Shown one piece after another: positions 45,625-53,926 of a stretch of DNA of 64,000 bases. The first letter of the stretch is position 1. Each line of letters opens with the position of its first letter. The notes beneath the pieces were generated by a model. The model did no database searches. It was not told where the DNA came from and worked only from the letters and a program-made list of their open reading frames with translations. Made by a program: the position numbers and the translations under genes. Source of the stretch: Flavobacterium sp. MC2016-06 (lineage in GTDB: Bacteria; Bacteroidota; Bacteroidia; Flavobacteriales; Flavobacteriaceae); NCBI RefSeq assembly GCF_009711165.2, contig NZ_WMID02000019.1:59926-123925 (forward strand), written 5' to 3'.

Positions 45625-45709
45625 CCTTTTTTGCACAGCATTAAAAAAAAACGTCTTGTAATGCAATAATTGTTAATTTTTTTATAAATTCGTGACAAAC
45701 TAGTACATC

Positions 45710-46066
45710 ATGAACCTACCTTGGCATTTATATCTAATGGCTTTTCTATATATAATTGCTGGAATTAATCATTTTAAAAACCCAGGAATGTACATCAGAA
45801 TCATTCCTCCCTATCTGCCTAACCCCAAATTATTAAATATTTTAAGTGGAGCTGCCGAAATCATTTTAGGTATCCTCCTGACTTTTCCTTTTTCTACGCA
45901 TATTGCGGCTTGGGGAATTATAGCGCTATTAATTGCTGTTTTTCCTGCCAATTTGTTTATGTTTCAGAAGAAAAAGAGAGGTTTTTCTTTGTTAAATTTT
46001 ATTTTATTAGTACGTTTGCCCTTACAAATTGTATTGATTCTATGGGCATACATTTATACCCTTTAA
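45710..46066 (+). CDS. DoxX-like small membrane protein
   Basis: 118 residues with four hydrophobic spans (about 5-22, 42-60, 65-85, 95-117). The family-like AGINHFKNPGMYIRIIPPYLP and LSGAAEIILGILL stretches resemble DoxX/MauE-type proteins. The function of this subgroup is not established. It lies 29 bp upstream of aqpZ and may be transcribed with it. Confidence 0.78.
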   Translation: MNLPWHLYLMAFLYIIAGINHFKNPGMYIRIIPPYLPNPKLLNILSGAAEIILGILLTFPFSTHIAAWGIIALLIAVFPANLFMFQKKKRGFSLLNFILLVRLPLQIVLILWAYIYTL

Positions 46067-46095
46067 CAATCGAATATTAATTAAAATTATTTACT

Positions 46096-46803
46096 ATGAA
46101 AAAATTATTTGCTGAGTTCTTCGGAACTTACTGGCTTGTTTTTGGAGGTTGTGGAAGCGCAATTTTTGCGGCAGGAATTCCTGAACTAGGAATTGGATTT
46201 GCTGGTGTTGCTCTTGCTTTTGGACTTACTGTTCTTACAATGGCGTATGCTGTTGGTCATATTTCTGGCGGACACTTTAATCCCGCTGTATCTTTTGGTC
46301 TTTGGGCTGGAGGTAGATTTCCTGCAAAAGATCTTATTCCTTACATCGTTGCACAATGCGTTGGAGCTGTAGCGGCTGCAGGAACATTATATACTATTGC
46401 ATCAGGAAAAGCAGGTTTTGTAATCGATAATACTAAAGCTGGAGCATTTGCATCAAACGGTTTTGGAGCATTTTCACCAGATGGTTATTCTTTACAATCT
46501 GCCTTTATTGCAGAGTTTGTTCTAACTTTATTCTTCCTATTAGTAATTTTAGGAGCAACAGATAAATTTGCAAACGGAAAATTTGCTGGTGTTGCAATTG
46601 GTTTGGCTTTAACTCTAATTCATTTAATCAGTATTCCAATTACAAATACTTCTGTAAATCCTGCTAGATCTTTATCTCAAGCCATTTTTGTTGGAGGAGA
46701 ACCATTAACTCAAGTTTGGTTATTTTGGGCTGCTCCTATCTTAGGTGCCATCGTTGCCGGATTTATCTACAAGTCATTATTACAAAATCATGAGGAAGCA
46801 TAA
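46096..46803 (+). CDS. aqpZ: Aquaporin Z
   Basis: 235 residues with six membrane spans and both pore motifs, NPA at 62-64 (HFNPAVS) and NPAR at 188-191 (SVNPARS). The selectivity-filter arginine is Arg191. The aromatic N-terminal half and the small, glycine-rich helices fit a water-selective channel rather than a glycerol facilitator. It allows rapid water movement during osmotic change. It is followed 43 bp later by the GlsB-like gene, so an osmotic/envelope-stress unit is plausible. Confidence 0.93.
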   Translation: MKKLFAEFFGTYWLVFGGCGSAIFAAGIPELGIGFAGVALAFGLTVLTMAYAVGHISGGHFNPAVSFGLWAGGRFPAKDLIPYIVAQCVGAVAAAGTLYTIASGKAGFVIDNTKAGAFASNGFGAFSPDGYSLQSAFIAEFVLTLFFLLVILGATDKFANGKFAGVAIGLALTLIHLISIPITNTSVNPARSLSQAIFVGGEPLTQVWLFWAAPILGAIVAGFIYKSLLQNHEEA

Positions 46804-46846
46804 ATAGAGCTCTCCCAAAAAATAAATAATTAAAAAAATAAACATT

Positions 46847-47086
46847 ATGGATTTTTTATATTTCTTACTTATTGGAGCAATTTCAGGTTGGTTAGCAGGT
46901 CAATTATGGAAAGGCGGAGGTTTTGGCCTTGTTGGTAATATCGTTGTTGGTATAATCGGTGGATTCTTTGGCGGATGGCTTGCCGGAAAACTCGGAATTG
47001 GCGGAGGTGGATTACTTTGGCAGATTATAATTGCTGCTGGAGGCGCTTGGATTTTATTATTTATCATAAGTCTGATAAAAAAATAA
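46847..47086 (+). CDS. GlsB/YeaQ/YmgE-family small membrane protein
   Basis: 79 residues, with three glycine-rich hydrophobic segments and the family pattern IGAISGWLAGQLWKGGGFG...GNIVVGIIGGFFGGWLAG. Such proteins are linked to general and osmotic stress in several bacteria, though the biochemical role is unclear. It lies 43 bp after aqpZ and is closed by the hairpin at 47128. Confidence 0.9.
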   Translation: MDFLYFLLIGAISGWLAGQLWKGGGFGLVGNIVVGIIGGFFGGWLAGKLGIGGGGLLWQIIIAAGGAWILLFIISLIKK

Positions 47087-47127
47087 TACCATTACAATAA
47101 ATCTAAATTAATTTATCTACAATATTT

Positions 47128-47172
47128 AAAAGAGAAAAAAGTAGTCTTAACAGCCTTTTTTCTCTTTTTTTT
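47128..47172 (+). terminator. Terminator of the aqpZ-glsB unit
   Basis: AAAAGAGAAAAAAG (47128-47141) pairs with CTTTTTTCTCTTTT (47155-47168) and leads into more T residues. Confidence 0.75.
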
Positions 47173-47261
47173 ATTCTATCACTTCAAAAAACAAAACGCA
47201 ATAAAAAACCCATTCAATTATAAATTACACAAAATACACCTATTTATTTCATCAATTTGAT

Positions 47262-47269
47262 TAAATTTG
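47262..47269 (+). promoter_or_regulatory. -7 box of the sterol-desaturase-family gene
   Basis: TAAATTTG matches TAnnTTTG and lies 20 nt before the ATG at 47290. No TTG at a standard distance. Confidence 0.4.
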
Positions 47270-47289
47270 AATAGATCCATTGTGTAATT

Positions 47290-48117
47290 ATGAATGACAT
47301 TATCACCTATTTCAGCACTATTCCGTCTTCACATCGAAGTTTAATTTTGATTGGAGGAATAACTCTTTTTTGGCTGATTGAAAACACTTTTCCGCTGTTT
47401 CAAATGCAGTACAGAAAATGGCAGCATGCAGGAATCAATTTCTTTTTGACATTTACGACTATTATAGTCAACTTCATTTTGGCTTTCATCTTAATTAAAA
47501 CTGCAAATTGGACAACTGAAAATCATTTCGGAATTTTACAATGGCTCCCACAGCTCCCGATTTGGCTTTATACCATTATAGGATTACTTTTATTAGATTT
47601 AATTGGTGCTTATTTGGCTCATTTCATTCAACATAAAATAAAGTTTTTATGGCGTTTTCACCTTATTCATCATACCGATACTTGGATAGATACAACATCT
47701 GCCAATAGACATCATCCAGGCGAAAGCATAATTCGTTTTACTTTTACTACGCTTGGAGTCTTAATTGTTGGAAGTCCTATGTGGATGGTTTTTCTATACC
47801 AATCTTTATCAGTTGTCGCTTCACAGTTTAATCATGCAAACATTTCGCTGCCCAAAAAACTAGATGTTTTTTTGAGTTATTTTATTATTTCTCCAAACAT
47901 GCATAAAGTTCATCATCATTATGTTTTGCCCTATACAGATAGTAATTACGGAAATATATTTTCGGTTTGGGATCGTCTTTTTGGCACTTTTACAACACTG
48001 CCAAAAGAAGAATTAATTTATGGTGTAGACACTCATATGCTGCCAGAAGAAAACAACAAATTGCAAAATTTGTTACAAATTCCGTTTCAAAAGTCAAAAT
48101 CTGCAAAAAACAGTTAA
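47290..48117 (+). CDS. Sterol desaturase / fatty acid hydroxylase family protein
   Basis: 275 residues with about four membrane spans. The di-iron histidine clusters of the family are present: HFIQH, then FHLIHHTD, then NRHHPGES and MHKVHHHY. These enzymes hydroxylate or desaturate lipids or related alkyl substrates with O2 at the membrane. Bacterial members act on carotenoids, hopanoids, sphingolipids or fatty acids; nothing here picks one out. It is a single gene with its own promoter. Confidence 0.88.
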   Translation: MNDIITYFSTIPSSHRSLILIGGITLFWLIENTFPLFQMQYRKWQHAGINFFLTFTTIIVNFILAFILIKTANWTTENHFGILQWLPQLPIWLYTIIGLLLLDLIGAYLAHFIQHKIKFLWRFHLIHHTDTWIDTTSANRHHPGESIIRFTFTTLGVLIVGSPMWMVFLYQSLSVVASQFNHANISLPKKLDVFLSYFIISPNMHKVHHHYVLPYTDSNYGNIFSVWDRLFGTFTTLPKEELIYGVDTHMLPEENNKLQNLLQIPFQKSKSAKNS

Positions 48118-48214
48118 AAACATTAAAAAAAATATCCCTGATCGAACCAACTAATTATTTTTTTTATTAATATTGAATCATAAATTGAAAATCAATCTAC
48201 TAATCATTAACCTC

Positions 48215-48222
48215 TATTTTTG
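48215..48222 (+). promoter_or_regulatory. -7 box of the DUF2805 gene
   Basis: TATTTTTG matches TAnnTTTG and lies 16 nt before the ATG at 48239, giving a very short leader. Confidence 0.45.
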
Positions 48223-48238
48223 AATTAATTTTCACGTG

Positions 48239-48517
48239 ATGAAAAAGAGTAACCGCAAAGAATTAAATTGGGAACAAACAGAAAAACTTGTTTCCCTAGC
48301 TTTAGAAGAAAAAAATCCATTTGAGATTATAAAGAAAGAATTTGGATTGGCAGAAAAGGAAGTACTGGAGATTTTGAAGAAGAAAATGCCTCTTGAAAAA
48401 TTTGAGATGTGGAAAAAGAAGGCTCTTGCAAATAAACCTAAACCCAAACCCGTTAAAATTGATGATTTTGACGAAGATTTGGATGGTAAGTATTATATAA
48501 AGAATAAACTAGACTAA
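48239..48517 (+). CDS. DUF2805 (TIGR03643-type) small protein
   Basis: 92 residues from the ATG at 48239; a GTG one codon earlier is also in frame but less likely. The helical core LNWEQTEKLVSLALEEKNPFEI followed by FGLAEKEVLEILKKKM is the family pattern, with a helix-turn-helix-like appearance. The C-terminus is Lys/Pro-rich then acidic. The family has no established role to my knowledge; nucleic-acid binding is a guess from charge and helices. A tight terminator follows. Confidence 0.82.
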   Translation: MKKSNRKELNWEQTEKLVSLALEEKNPFEIIKKEFGLAEKEVLEILKKKMPLEKFEMWKKKALANKPKPKPVKIDDFDEDLDGKYYIKNKLD

Positions 48518-48521
48518 ATTT

Positions 48522-48551
48522 AAAACTCCTGTTTTTCAGGAGTTTTTTTTT
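48522..48551 (+). terminator. Terminator of the DUF2805 gene
   Basis: AAAACTCCTG pairs with CAGGAGTTTT around a TTTTT loop, followed by a T run. Confidence 0.92.
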
Positions 48552-48616
48552 ATCTTTAAATAAATGTAACTTTTTTACATTTTGTGAGTCAAATAAAAAT
48601 AACTAAACAGATATAA

Positions 48617-50470
48617 ATGAAAAAAATACTTTACACCTTAGCTCTAGCAGTAACGCTTTGGAGCTGTAAAACAGGTACGGGTGCATCTAAAAGCAATGTT
48701 GTAGAAGTCAACATTAATCTTACAGATGTAAAAGATGACAAAGTTTTAGTAACTGTAACTCCTCCAGAAATTAAAACAGACGAGGTTATTTATAGTATTC
48801 CAAAAACAGTTCCTGGAACTTATTCTACCGATAACTACGGAAAATACTCTAGCGATTTTAAAGCATTTGACGCAAAAGGAAATACTTTGACGGTAAAAAG
48901 AATTGACGATAACTCATGGTCCATTTCTAATGCTAAAACATTAAAAAAAGTTACTTATTTAACGGGCGATACTTTTGATACTGAAAAAGGAACTGGTTTT
49001 GGTAATGACGATGTTTTCTCTCCAGCTGGAACTAATATCAATGCAGGAATTAACTTCTTGGTAAACACACATGGTTTTGTAGGTTATTTTCAAGATAAAC
49101 TAAATGTTCCGTACAAGGTTACGATTACACATCCTGATACACTTTGGGGCGCAACTTCTATGACTGACGAAGACGCAAGTAAAACAAGTGATGTTTTTAC
49201 TACGCCTCGTTATGCTGTTTTGGTTGAAAATCCGATTATGTATTCTAAACCAGATTATACAACATTCAACGTTAATGGAATGGATATTTTGATTGCTGTT
49301 TATTCTCCTACAGGAAAATTTACTGCAGAAAGTATTACGCCAGAAATGAAAACAATGATGACGGCTCAGAAAAACTTTTTAGGAAAGGTAAACGCTACTA
49401 AAAAATATACTGTTTTATTGTATTTATCAAGCATGGCTAAAGACGATGCACATGGTTTTGGAGCTTTAGAGCATCCTACTGCAACTACGGTTGTTTTACC
49501 AGAATCTATGCCTAAAGAAAAATTGGTAGAATCGATGAAAGATGTTGTTTCTCACGAGTTCTTCCACATTGTAACGCCATTAACAGTTCACTCTAAAGAA
49601 ATTCAATATTTTGATTACAATGCACCAAAAATGTCTGAGCATTTATGGATGTACGAAGGTGTAACAGAATATTTTGCTAATCTTTTTCAAATCAATCAAG
49701 GTTTAATTGATGAAGCTGAATTTTATACTCGTATTGCTGATAAAATCGAACAAGGAAAAACTTTAAACGATACTATGTCATTTACCAAAATGAGTGCCAA
49801 TGTATTAGAACAGCCTTATAAAGATCAATACTTAAATGTATATCAAAAAGGAGCTTTAATTGGTATGTGTATTGACATTATTATTAGAGAGAAAAGCAAC
49901 GGAGAAAGAGGAATTCTTGATTTAATGCATAAATTATCTAGTGAATATGGTATCGAAAAACCTTTTAACGATAATGAGCTTTTTGCTAAAATCACTCAAT
50001 TAACGTATCCTGAAGTTGGCGAATTTTTAAACAAATATGTGGCTGGAACAACTCCAATTCCTTATGATTTTTACTTAGCTAAAGTTGGTGTAACTAAAGC
50101 ATCTGAGAAAAAACCAGGACCAGTTTTCATAAAAGGACAAACCCCATATATTGCTGTTGATAAACAAACAAAAGCAATTTCTGTTCGTTCTGATGTTGAG
50201 TCAAATGAATTTTTCAAGAATTTGAACTTAAAAGGAGGCGATATTATTGTTTCTGTAAACGCTAAAGCTTATACACTTGATAATATTTATGATTTACTTA
50301 CCGAAAGTGAAAACTGGAAAGAAAATGATCCTATTACACTTAAAATAAAACGTAACGGCGCAGAGGAAACTATAAAAGGAACTGTAAAATTACCATTTGA
50401 AGAAACTGAAACTTTTAAAGCAACTGATGCTTCTAAAGAGAAACTTAAAAATGCTTGGTTAAAAGGATAA
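48617..50470 (+). CDS. M61-family metallopeptidase with PDZ domain (lipoprotein)
   Basis: 617 residues. A lipoprotein signal ends at Cys17 (LWSCKTG). An N-terminal beta domain (about 30-200) is followed by the zinc peptidase domain with HEFFH at 313-317 and the downstream MYEGVTEYFA stretch supplying the third ligand. A PDZ-like domain occupies about residues 510-590 (FKNLNLKGGDIIVSVNAKAY). M61 enzymes are glycyl or general aminopeptidases, here at the periplasm or surface. It is monocistronic, with a perfect terminator at 50490. Confidence 0.9.
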   Translation: MKKILYTLALAVTLWSCKTGTGASKSNVVEVNINLTDVKDDKVLVTVTPPEIKTDEVIYSIPKTVPGTYSTDNYGKYSSDFKAFDAKGNTLTVKRIDDNSWSISNAKTLKKVTYLTGDTFDTEKGTGFGNDDVFSPAGTNINAGINFLVNTHGFVGYFQDKLNVPYKVTITHPDTLWGATSMTDEDASKTSDVFTTPRYAVLVENPIMYSKPDYTTFNVNGMDILIAVYSPTGKFTAESITPEMKTMMTAQKNFLGKVNATKKYTVLLYLSSMAKDDAHGFGALEHPTATTVVLPESMPKEKLVESMKDVVSHEFFHIVTPLTVHSKEIQYFDYNAPKMSEHLWMYEGVTEYFANLFQINQGLIDEAEFYTRIADKIEQGKTLNDTMSFTKMSANVLEQPYKDQYLNVYQKGALIGMCIDIIIREKSNGERGILDLMHKLSSEYGIEKPFNDNELFAKITQLTYPEVGEFLNKYVAGTTPIPYDFYLAKVGVTKASEKKPGPVFIKGQTPYIAVDKQTKAISVRSDVESNEFFKNLNLKGGDIIVSVNAKAYTLDNIYDLLTESENWKENDPITLKIKRNGAEETIKGTVKLPFEETETFKATDASKEKLKNAWLKG

Positions 50471-50489
50471 TCTTTTAAGCTCCAGAATA

Positions 50490-50520
50490 AAAAAACCGAC
50501 AAGCGATTGTCGGTTTTTTT
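50490..50520 (+). terminator. Terminator of the M61 gene (copy 1 of a duplicated unit)
   Basis: AAAAAACCGACAA and TTGTCGGTTTTTT enclose a 4-nt loop. A near-copy stands at 50755-50782. Confidence 0.93.
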
Positions 50521-50534
50521 ATTGTTGTCTGTAG

Positions 50535-50567
50535 ACCTTTGTCAAAGTTTAAAACTTTGACAAAGGT
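50535..50567. repeat. 33-nt perfect palindrome, copy 1
   Basis: ACCTTTGTCAAAGTTT and its complement meet at the centre. The same palindrome recurs at 50797-50830, again just after a CCGACAA/TTGTCGG terminator. Confidence 0.9.
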
Positions 50568-50600
50568 TCTCGTCTTAAAAGAAATTATAATATGTAAGAC

Positions 50601-50709
50601 GCACTGCTGTGTGCCTCTACGGAATAAATTGTGGAAATTGAATGTGGGTTATTTTTAATAGTAGACAAAAAATGCATACGCATTTTACTGTAGAGGCTCA
50701 CAGCAGTGC
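50601..50709. repeat. Inverted repeat with 20-nt arms between the duplicated units
   Basis: GCACTGCTGTGTGCCTCTAC (50601-50620) pairs with 50690-50709 with one mismatch. It lies between the two copies of the terminator-plus-palindrome unit. The 374-bp gap holds nothing else. Confidence 0.88.
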
Positions 50710-50754
50710 ATCTCCGCTCCTATTATCCGCAATCTTATCCTTCTGGAAACAAAA

Positions 50755-50782
50755 AAAACCGACAAATGATTGTCGGTTTTTT
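50755..50782 (-). terminator. Terminator of the 50845-51288 gene (copy 2 of a duplicated unit)
   Basis: AAAACCGACAA and TTGTCGGTTTT enclose an ATGA loop and give U runs in both directions. It serves the leftward gene at 50845-51288. Confidence 0.88.
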
Positions 50783-50796
50783 ATTGTCTATAGTAG

Positions 50797-50830
50797 ACGT
50801 TTGTCAAAGTTTAAAACTTTGACAAAGGTT
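50797..50830. repeat. Near-perfect palindrome, copy 2
   Basis: TTTGTCAAAGTTT and AAACTTTGACAAA repeat the 50535-50567 element, with one arm end changed. Confidence 0.85.
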
Positions 50831-50844
50831 TATAAAACGTAATG

Positions 50845-51288
50845 TTATTTCTTAGCTGGAAATTTCCAATCAAATTCATCTTTGTCGTTGATGATGGCAC
50901 CCACTTCAAACTTTACAACTTCATCAAATTCAGTTTGAAGAATAAACCAATTGTCTTCATTAAAGTAGTTTTCAAAAGTATCAAAAGTTTCCTGAGTATA
51001 TTTTGTAATTCCTTTCGTTGCTAAATCTTTCTTTACATCAGCAATTTTTCTTCCGATAAGCTTATATCCAAAAACTTCAAGATCATTGCTAGAAGCTACT
51101 AAATAACCTAATTTCAATTCTTCTTCCTCATAAAAAGTCAATCTGATTTTGTGTGCATTGTATACAAAAATCACATTATCATCTTCGTCTTTGTAATTTT
51201 TATCAGGTTTACCTAAAGCAGCTGTAACATCATTCTGCTTCATTCCGAAAAGCAATTTATCAATTCCTGATTTTAGATTTATTTTCAT
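50845..51288 (-). CDS. Hypothetical protein
   Basis: 147 residues with no signal peptide or membrane segment, so probably cytoplasmic. Two similar halves are suggested by KLLFGMKQNDVTAALGKPDK near the start and KLIGRKIADVKKDLATKG in the middle; each looks like the 'motif plus helix' pattern of small SmpA/BamE-like or immunity-type folds, but I do not recognise a named family. The sequence is acidic and contains no cysteine. It is a lone leftward gene between repeat clusters. Confidence 0.75.
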   Translation of the reverse strand: MKINLKSGIDKLLFGMKQNDVTAALGKPDKNYKDEDDNVIFVYNAHKIRLTFYEEEELKLGYLVASSNDLEVFGYKLIGRKIADVKKDLATKGITKYTQETFDTFENYFNEDNWFILQTEFDEVVKFEVGAIINDKDEFDWKFPAKK

Positions 51289-51370
51289 AGCGATTGTAAT
51301 TTTATTTGAAGTGCAAATTTCGTGAAGTTTTTTACAAACTCCATTATGATTCTTTCTTATTATTTTTTTT

Positions 51371-51556
51371 TGCCGCGAATTTCACGAATTGCCACGAATT
51401 GTGTTTATCATTTTTACCACCGATTAGAAGGATTTAAAGGATTTTTAATCTGCTTAAATCCGTTAAATCTGCGTAAAACTTTCTCAAAACAATCCTTCGA
51501 CTTCGCTCAGGATGACATCATATATCAACGCAATTCAAAAACTCATAATTCATAAC
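51371..51556. repeat. Mosaic of degenerate repeats downstream of the GH92 operon
   Basis: The stretch contains family C words (GCCGCGAATTTCACGAATT, GCCACGAATTG at about 51372-51400), the 'aaatctgcgtaaaac' word of family A near 51465-51480, AATCCTTCGACTTCGCTCAG at about 51491-51510, and a 'cataactt' simple repeat at 51540-51572. No full hairpin is preserved and no gene is seen. Confidence 0.65.
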
Positions 51557-53911
51557 TTATAACCCATAACTTTTATTCGGTTTAGCGCTCATATAAAAAG
51601 TAATTTTTCCTCCATTAATAACATCAGCATGTTTTAAGAAAGGTTTTGAAAGCAGTTTACCATTCAACAAAACTTTCGTTACAAACACATTTTTATCCGA
51701 TTGATTTACCGTTTCTACTTCAAAAGTTTTTCCATTTTCTAGATTAAAAACAGCATTTTTAACCAGCGGGCTTCCCAAAGCATATTCATCAGAAGCAGGC
51801 GCAACAGGATAAAAACCTAAACTGCTGAAAATATACCAAGCACTCATTTGTCCGAAATCGTCATTCCCGCCCAAACCGTCAGCTCCGTTACGGTACATTT
51901 TTTTCATGATCATTCTAATTTTGTCTTGTGCTTTCCAAGGTGAATTTGTCCAATCATACAAATATACTACGTGATGAGAAGGCTCATTTCCATGAACATA
52001 ATTCCCGATGATTCCATCTCTGGTAATATCTTCTGTGTTTTCAAAATATTTGTCTGGAAGATGCATACTAAACAATGAATCTAATCGAACATTAAACTTA
52101 TCATTTCCGCCCATCATCTTAATCATTTCGGCTGGATCTTGCGGAACATATAAACTATAGTTCCACGAATTTCCTTCTATATATCCTGCTTCGTTTGTAT
52201 TTAAGGGATCAAATTCTTTTTTAAAAGTTCCGTCGTTTAATTTCGGACGCATAAAACCTGTTTTAGCATCGTACACGTTTTTATAATTTTTAGATCTTTC
52301 GATGAATTCATTATAAATATCTGTTTTTCCTAATTTCTTAGCGGCTTGCGCAATTGCCCAATCATCGTAAGCGTATTCTAAAGTTTTAGAAACTGATGCC
52401 CTATTTTTATCTTCTGGAACATAACCCATTTTCATGTAATATTCTAAACCATCATAATAGCCCACTTTGGCTGTATTAACGCAGGCTTGAAGCGCTTTTT
52501 GTGGATCAAAATTAGTATTTCCTTTTACAATGGCGTCTGACACTACAGAAACAGAATGATATCCAATCATACACCAATTTTCATTAGCATAATGTGACCA
52601 GATAGGGAGCATTTTATGAACACTTTGATCATAATGCGCCAGCATCGAGCTAACCATATCTGAATTTCTTTTTGGCTGTACAATATTAAATAAAGGATGC
52701 AAAGCTCTATAAGTATCCCACAATGAATAACTGGTATAATTGGTAAAATTATCGGCTTTATGCACATTCATATCCAAACCTTTGTAATTTCCGTCTAAAT
52801 CCATGTATTCTGTCGGACCTAAAAAAGCATGATACATTGCGGTATAAAAGTTGACTAAATCTTCTTTTTGTACCGTTTCTACTTGTATTTTATTCAGCTC
52901 TTTGTTCCAAACATCTTGACTTTGTTTTTTTACACGTTCAAAATCCCAATCTGGAATTTCTTTTTTCATATTTTCTAATGCACCAGCAGAACTTACTGGC
53001 GATAAAGCCATTTTTATTTTGATTTTCTCGCCTTCTTGAGTATCAAAATCAAAGAATAATTTTAAGTTCTGACCTGCCATTTCTGGGAAATTCTTGGTTT
53101 GATCAAATCTTCCCCAAAAACCTCTGTAAACACTTTTTTCCTGCGCTGCTTGTCCGTAGCTTTTAATTGGTTTACTAAAAGACATTGCAAAATAAACGGT
53201 TCTAGTTCTCGCCCAGCCATTAGTCTGGCGGTAGCCTGTGATTAAAGTATCATTTTCTACACGAACAAATGTCCAAACATTCTTTTTATCGTAATTGTAA
53301 ATTCCCGAGGTAAGATCTAAAATAATATGCGCTTCGTCAGATTTTGGAAATGTATATTGATGCATCCCAACGCGCGTTGTTGCCGTCAATTCGGCTTTAA
53401 TATTATGATCTTCCAGCAAAACGCTGTAATACGCTGGTTCTGCTTTTTCTGTTGCATGAGAAAACGCAGATCGATATCCTGATAAAGGTTTTGAAGCAAC
53501 TCCCGGGTTCAATTGCAATTTTCCAGTTGTTGGCATGATTAGAAAATCGCCTAAATCTGAATGTCCTGTACCGCTAAAATGAGTGTGGCTAAAACCTACA
53601 ATCGTTTTATCTTCATATTGATAACCCGCGCAATATTTGTAAACTTCGCCATTGTATTTTCCGTTTAAACCGTAAGCAATAGTATCGGTTTCGGGACTTA
53701 ACTGAACGCTTCCAAAAGGCACTGTTGCACCAGGATAAGTATGTCCCATTTTGGCCGTACCAATCATTGGGTCAACATACTGAATCAGGTTTTTAAGCGA
53801 ACTTTTCTTTTCTTGTGCTTTTATGCTATTGGCAGTTCCTATCAAAAAAACTGAAGATATCAATAGGATTTTGTAATAATTGACAGGTTTCAAAATACTT
53901 TTTTTAATCAT
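51557..53911 (-). CDS. GH92-family glycoside hydrolase (alpha-mannosidase family), first paralogue
   Basis: 784 residues with a signal peptide (about 15-33). The GH92 landmarks are present in order: YVDPMIGTAKMGHTYPGATV near residue 39, the EGNSWNYS segment carrying the family's candidate acid Glu, HGNEPSHHVVYLYDW, and GLGGNDDFGQMSAWYIFSSLGFYPV near the C-terminus. GH92 enzymes remove alpha-mannose from N-glycans or mannans by a calcium-dependent inverting mechanism. The HGNEPSHH form is the common one in the family. It is 15 bp downstream of a second GH92 gene in a leftward operon. Confidence 0.94.
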   Translation of the reverse strand: MIKKSILKPVNYYKILLISSVFLIGTANSIKAQEKKSSLKNLIQYVDPMIGTAKMGHTYPGATVPFGSVQLSPETDTIAYGLNGKYNGEVYKYCAGYQYEDKTIVGFSHTHFSGTGHSDLGDFLIMPTTGKLQLNPGVASKPLSGYRSAFSHATEKAEPAYYSVLLEDHNIKAELTATTRVGMHQYTFPKSDEAHIILDLTSGIYNYDKKNVWTFVRVENDTLITGYRQTNGWARTRTVYFAMSFSKPIKSYGQAAQEKSVYRGFWGRFDQTKNFPEMAGQNLKLFFDFDTQEGEKIKIKMALSPVSSAGALENMKKEIPDWDFERVKKQSQDVWNKELNKIQVETVQKEDLVNFYTAMYHAFLGPTEYMDLDGNYKGLDMNVHKADNFTNYTSYSLWDTYRALHPLFNIVQPKRNSDMVSSMLAHYDQSVHKMLPIWSHYANENWCMIGYHSVSVVSDAIVKGNTNFDPQKALQACVNTAKVGYYDGLEYYMKMGYVPEDKNRASVSKTLEYAYDDWAIAQAAKKLGKTDIYNEFIERSKNYKNVYDAKTGFMRPKLNDGTFKKEFDPLNTNEAGYIEGNSWNYSLYVPQDPAEMIKMMGGNDKFNVRLDSLFSMHLPDKYFENTEDITRDGIIGNYVHGNEPSHHVVYLYDWTNSPWKAQDKIRMIMKKMYRNGADGLGGNDDFGQMSAWYIFSSLGFYPVAPASDEYALGSPLVKNAVFNLENGKTFEVETVNQSDKNVFVTKVLLNGKLLSKPFLKHADVINGGKITFYMSAKPNKSYGL

Positions 53912-53926
53912 TATTTAGCGTATTTA

